Shown here piece after piece: positions 43,582 to 45,424 of a stretch of DNA of 45,424 nt (position 1 is the stretch's first letter; every line of letters starts with the position of its first letter). Below the pieces are notes generated by a model that ran no database searches, was not told where the DNA came from, and saw only the letters and a list, made by a program, of their open reading frames with translations. The position numbers were made by a program, and so were the translations under genes. Source of the stretch: Bacteroidetes bacterium HGW-Bacteroidetes-17 (GTDB lineage Bacteria; Bacteroidota; Bacteroidia; Bacteroidales; GCA-2711565); NCBI GenBank assembly GCA_002840985.1, contig PHDM01000009.1, positions 1 through 45,424 of the forward strand, written 5' to 3'.

Positions 43582-45424
43582 ATGAGTGATAAATTAAGAC
43601 TGTCAGAAGTGGCTGTAGAGCTCAATTTAGGTATTTCTACAATTTTAGAAGTCCTAAACTTGAATGGATTTATTATTGAACCACTACCTAATAGAAAACT
43701 ATCGGTTGAACAATATGAGATAATTGAACAGTATAGTCTTGGCATATTGAAAACCACTATGCCCAAGCATGAACCCCCAAAGATTTTGGGGAAAATTGAA
43801 TTGCCAACGACCCAAAAGAAATTTTCAAAATTCAGTAGCTTAGAAGATCTAAAATTATTGAGAGTTAAAGAAAGGGTAAAAACCCAAATAATAAATAAAA
43901 ATGAGTTTGGTAATTCTTTAAATGAAAGAGGCAAAAAATCATTTTCATCTCATAAGAAAGAATTAAAATTTAATAGCTTAGAAGACTTGGGTCAGATAAG
44001 AAATCTAAAAAAAGAATTCACTTCTAACAATCAGTCATGGAATGTTGGCCAGATAAAAGATTTCAATCAGAACAAAGGCTTTGGTTTTGTAACATGTTGG
44101 GGAGATGGGATAGACTATTTTATTCATATTTCAAATATTAAATTAAGGACAATTAATAAAACCGATTTTGTTGTATTTTTAATAAGAAACTCATCCAAAT
44201 CCCATGACAAAAAAGAAGCATTTAATCTGACATCAATATTAGATTTTGATGAAGACCTTGATTATCTTCTTGAGCTATATTCAGATTATTCAGATAGGAA
44301 ATTTCGGGTTGCTTTACTCAGTAACCCTATAATAGATTACTTACGAATTGCTGAACTGGAACTGAATAACTATAATCCAAATGGTACCAAAGTTGATTTT
44401 TCAGTATTGTTACAAAATATAATTCTTCTGCTTGACAATATTATTAGTGATTCTTTAAGCAAAGGAGTTACCAAATTAATATCTGAATGGGCTAAGCTAG
44501 TCCCAACGGGTTACCACCAAATTCTTTTATGGAACACTGGCATACTACAACAATTGCCTGATATAAAAACAATTAAAGAATCTTTTAACGATATTGAAGA
44601 TCCATTAATAAAAACCAAAATCATTAATGCTGTTCCGATTTTATCCAAGATTTCACTCTTAGATTTCTCACTTCAGAATGGGCTGAAGAAATCGACTTAT
44701 TACTCAAACCTATTTAAAATTATTGAATCCTTAATAAAGGAAAAAAGCATTACTATTTTCGATCTTGAATATGATGGACACATCATTAAAGAAATGGCTT
44801 TTTCACATAACAATAATATAGAAACAGCTACAACGCAAAATGACATTGAAAATTTGCTTCTTCAATTCAAAGAAGCACTACTTACTACAAATTCATTTAT
44901 AGCAGGGCACAACATTGAAAAATTTGACATTCCTATTTTAAATGAAAGGTTTGAAATGCCAACCGAGATTGGTATTATTGATACTCTTTGTCTTGAGACT
45001 CTTTTATCTCCAACTCTCAAAAGCTTTGCTCTAAACACAAAACATAACGCAAAAGATGATGTTGAGCATACTAAGAATTTGCTTACTAACCAAATAATTC
45101 GATTGATTCATGTTTCAGAAAATCAGTTTAAAAGGTTTGAAAAATTTATTGACTCAAAATTTCTCAAAATCATTTATCAATTGAGAGAAAATATATCTGA
45201 GAGAAACATTGAACTTTTTAAATTGCTTGAAATCGAGCGAGATAGGTATTTCATTATCAAGGAAACGGGAAGCACAAAGGCAGAAGAGTTCAGAACTTTC
45301 CTCAATGACAAAACATCCCAACCAACTTTTATAATTACTCCAAAGGAGTTTTACCCTTTACTTGTTGAACTTCCAAATATTCAATTCAGTGAAGACAGTG
45401 GTGAGTATTCCAAAATAATTTCAA
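43582..45424 (+). CDS. IF2-N / cold-shock / DEDDh exonuclease multidomain protein, 3' end cut off
   Basis: 614 codons are open to the window edge from ATG 43582. Residues 4-52 (KLRLSEVAVELNLGISTILEVL...) look like the N-terminal helical domain of translation factor IF-2. A cold-shock fold follows at about 155-195 (VGQIKDFNQNKGFGFVT...DYFIHIS). A DEDDh 3'-5' exonuclease spans about 390-500: D394 and E396 in IFDLEYDG, AGHNIEKFDIP with D449, and H488-x-A-x2-D493 in HNAKDD. More domains, possibly a helicase, are expected off-window. It starts 25 bp after the IS terminus. Confidence 0.75.
   Translation, partial: MSDKLRLSEVAVELNLGISTILEVLNLNGFIIEPLPNRKLSVEQYEIIEQYSLGILKTTMPKHEPPKILGKIELPTTQKKFSKFSSLEDLKLLRVKERVKTQIINKNEFGNSLNERGKKSFSSHKKELKFNSLEDLGQIRNLKKEFTSNNQSWNVGQIKDFNQNKGFGFVTCWGDGIDYFIHISNIKLRTINKTDFVVFLIRNSSKSHDKKEAFNLTSILDFDEDLDYLLELYSDYSDRKFRVALLSNPIIDYLRIAELELNNYNPNGTKVDFSVLLQNIILLLDNIISDSLSKGVTKLISEWAKLVPTGYHQILLWNTGILQQLPDIKTIKESFNDIEDPLIKTKIINAVPILSKISLLDFSLQNGLKKSTYYSNLFKIIESLIKEKSITIFDLEYDGHIIKEMAFSHNNNIETATTQNDIENLLLQFKEALLTTNSFIAGHNIEKFDIPILNERFEMPTEIGIIDTLCLETLLSPTLKSFALNTKHNAKDDVEHTKNLLTNQIIRLIHVSENQFKRFEKFIDSKFLKIIYQLRENISERNIELFKLLEIERDRYFIIKETGSTKAEEFRTFLNDKTSQPTFIITPKEFYPLLVELPNIQFSEDSGEYSKIIS

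Noticed and set aside
43383-43589. Plus-strand 68-codon frame over the IS remnant
   Set aside because: It is antisense to the orfA remnant, and its start has no support.
43563-43934. Minus-strand 123-codon frame
   Set aside because: It is antisense to the clear coding sequence of the IF2-N/cold-shock/exonuclease gene.
1-45424. tRNA or rRNA genes
   Set aside because: I found no stretch with cloverleaf arms or conserved rRNA sequence; a dedicated scan was not possible here.

Overview
The window is AT-rich DNA from a member of the Bacteroidota, most likely a Bacteroidales/Marinilabiliales-type organism. This rests on the gene families (DUF4296, DUF5686, CarboxypepD_reg-like proteins, a long-form QueA), several TAnnTTTG -7 promoter boxes, and the near absence of Shine-Dalgarno sites. 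I see no tRNA, rRNA or CRISPR array.

Region 1 (about 1-16,600) is ordinary chromosome: a 5' fragment of mobA, a MATE exporter, queA, a phosphatidylserine synthase, lptB, a DUF5686 outer-membrane protein, an arabinose-5-phosphate isomerase (KdsD/KpsF), recQ, a DUF4296 lipoprotein, a metallo-beta-lactamase-fold hydrolase, deoC, a GT2 glycosyltransferase and several small lipoproteins. One nested palindromic repeat lies between convergent genes.

Region 2 (about 17,000-31,050) is accessory. A receiver-like protein with a C-terminal membrane anchor comes first. It is followed on the minus strand by a tight operon: an unknown 459-aa protein, a DUF62 SAM-cleaving enzyme whose catalytic His position is Asp, a B12-type radical SAM enzyme, and a complete Liv-type ABC importer (binding protein, two permeases, two ATPases). 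This operon and a divergent plus-strand operon are separated by about 270 bp with 20-bp iteron-like direct repeats and an 8-bp inverted repeat. The plus operon encodes a protein with three 11-residue repeats containing TLHGG, a JAMM/MPN isopeptidase-like protein, an E1/ThiF-like adenylyltransferase, a membrane protein, a putative single-domain sliding-clamp-like protein and an unknown protein. It looks like an uncharacterised ubiquitin-like processing module next to a replication-like or regulatory repeat array.

Region 3 (31,086-43,557) is a glycan locus on the minus strand: DUF2061-APS kinase, sugar epimerase, two P-loop kinases, six glycosyltransferases of several folds, a family-8 glycosyltransferase, a PAPS-type sulfotransferase and a serine recombinase. 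APS kinase plus sulfotransferase suggests a sulfated surface polysaccharide. Both borders carry the outer end of one IS3-family element, with matching 11-bp inverted termini: the orfB 3' end on the left and the orfA 5' end on the right. So about 12.5 kb of glycan genes sits between the two halves of an insertion sequence.

Region 4 (43,582 to the end) begins a long plus-strand gene, cut by the window edge, that joins an IF2-N-like helical domain, a cold-shock domain and a DEDDh exonuclease domain. It is probably a nucleic-acid processing or defence protein.
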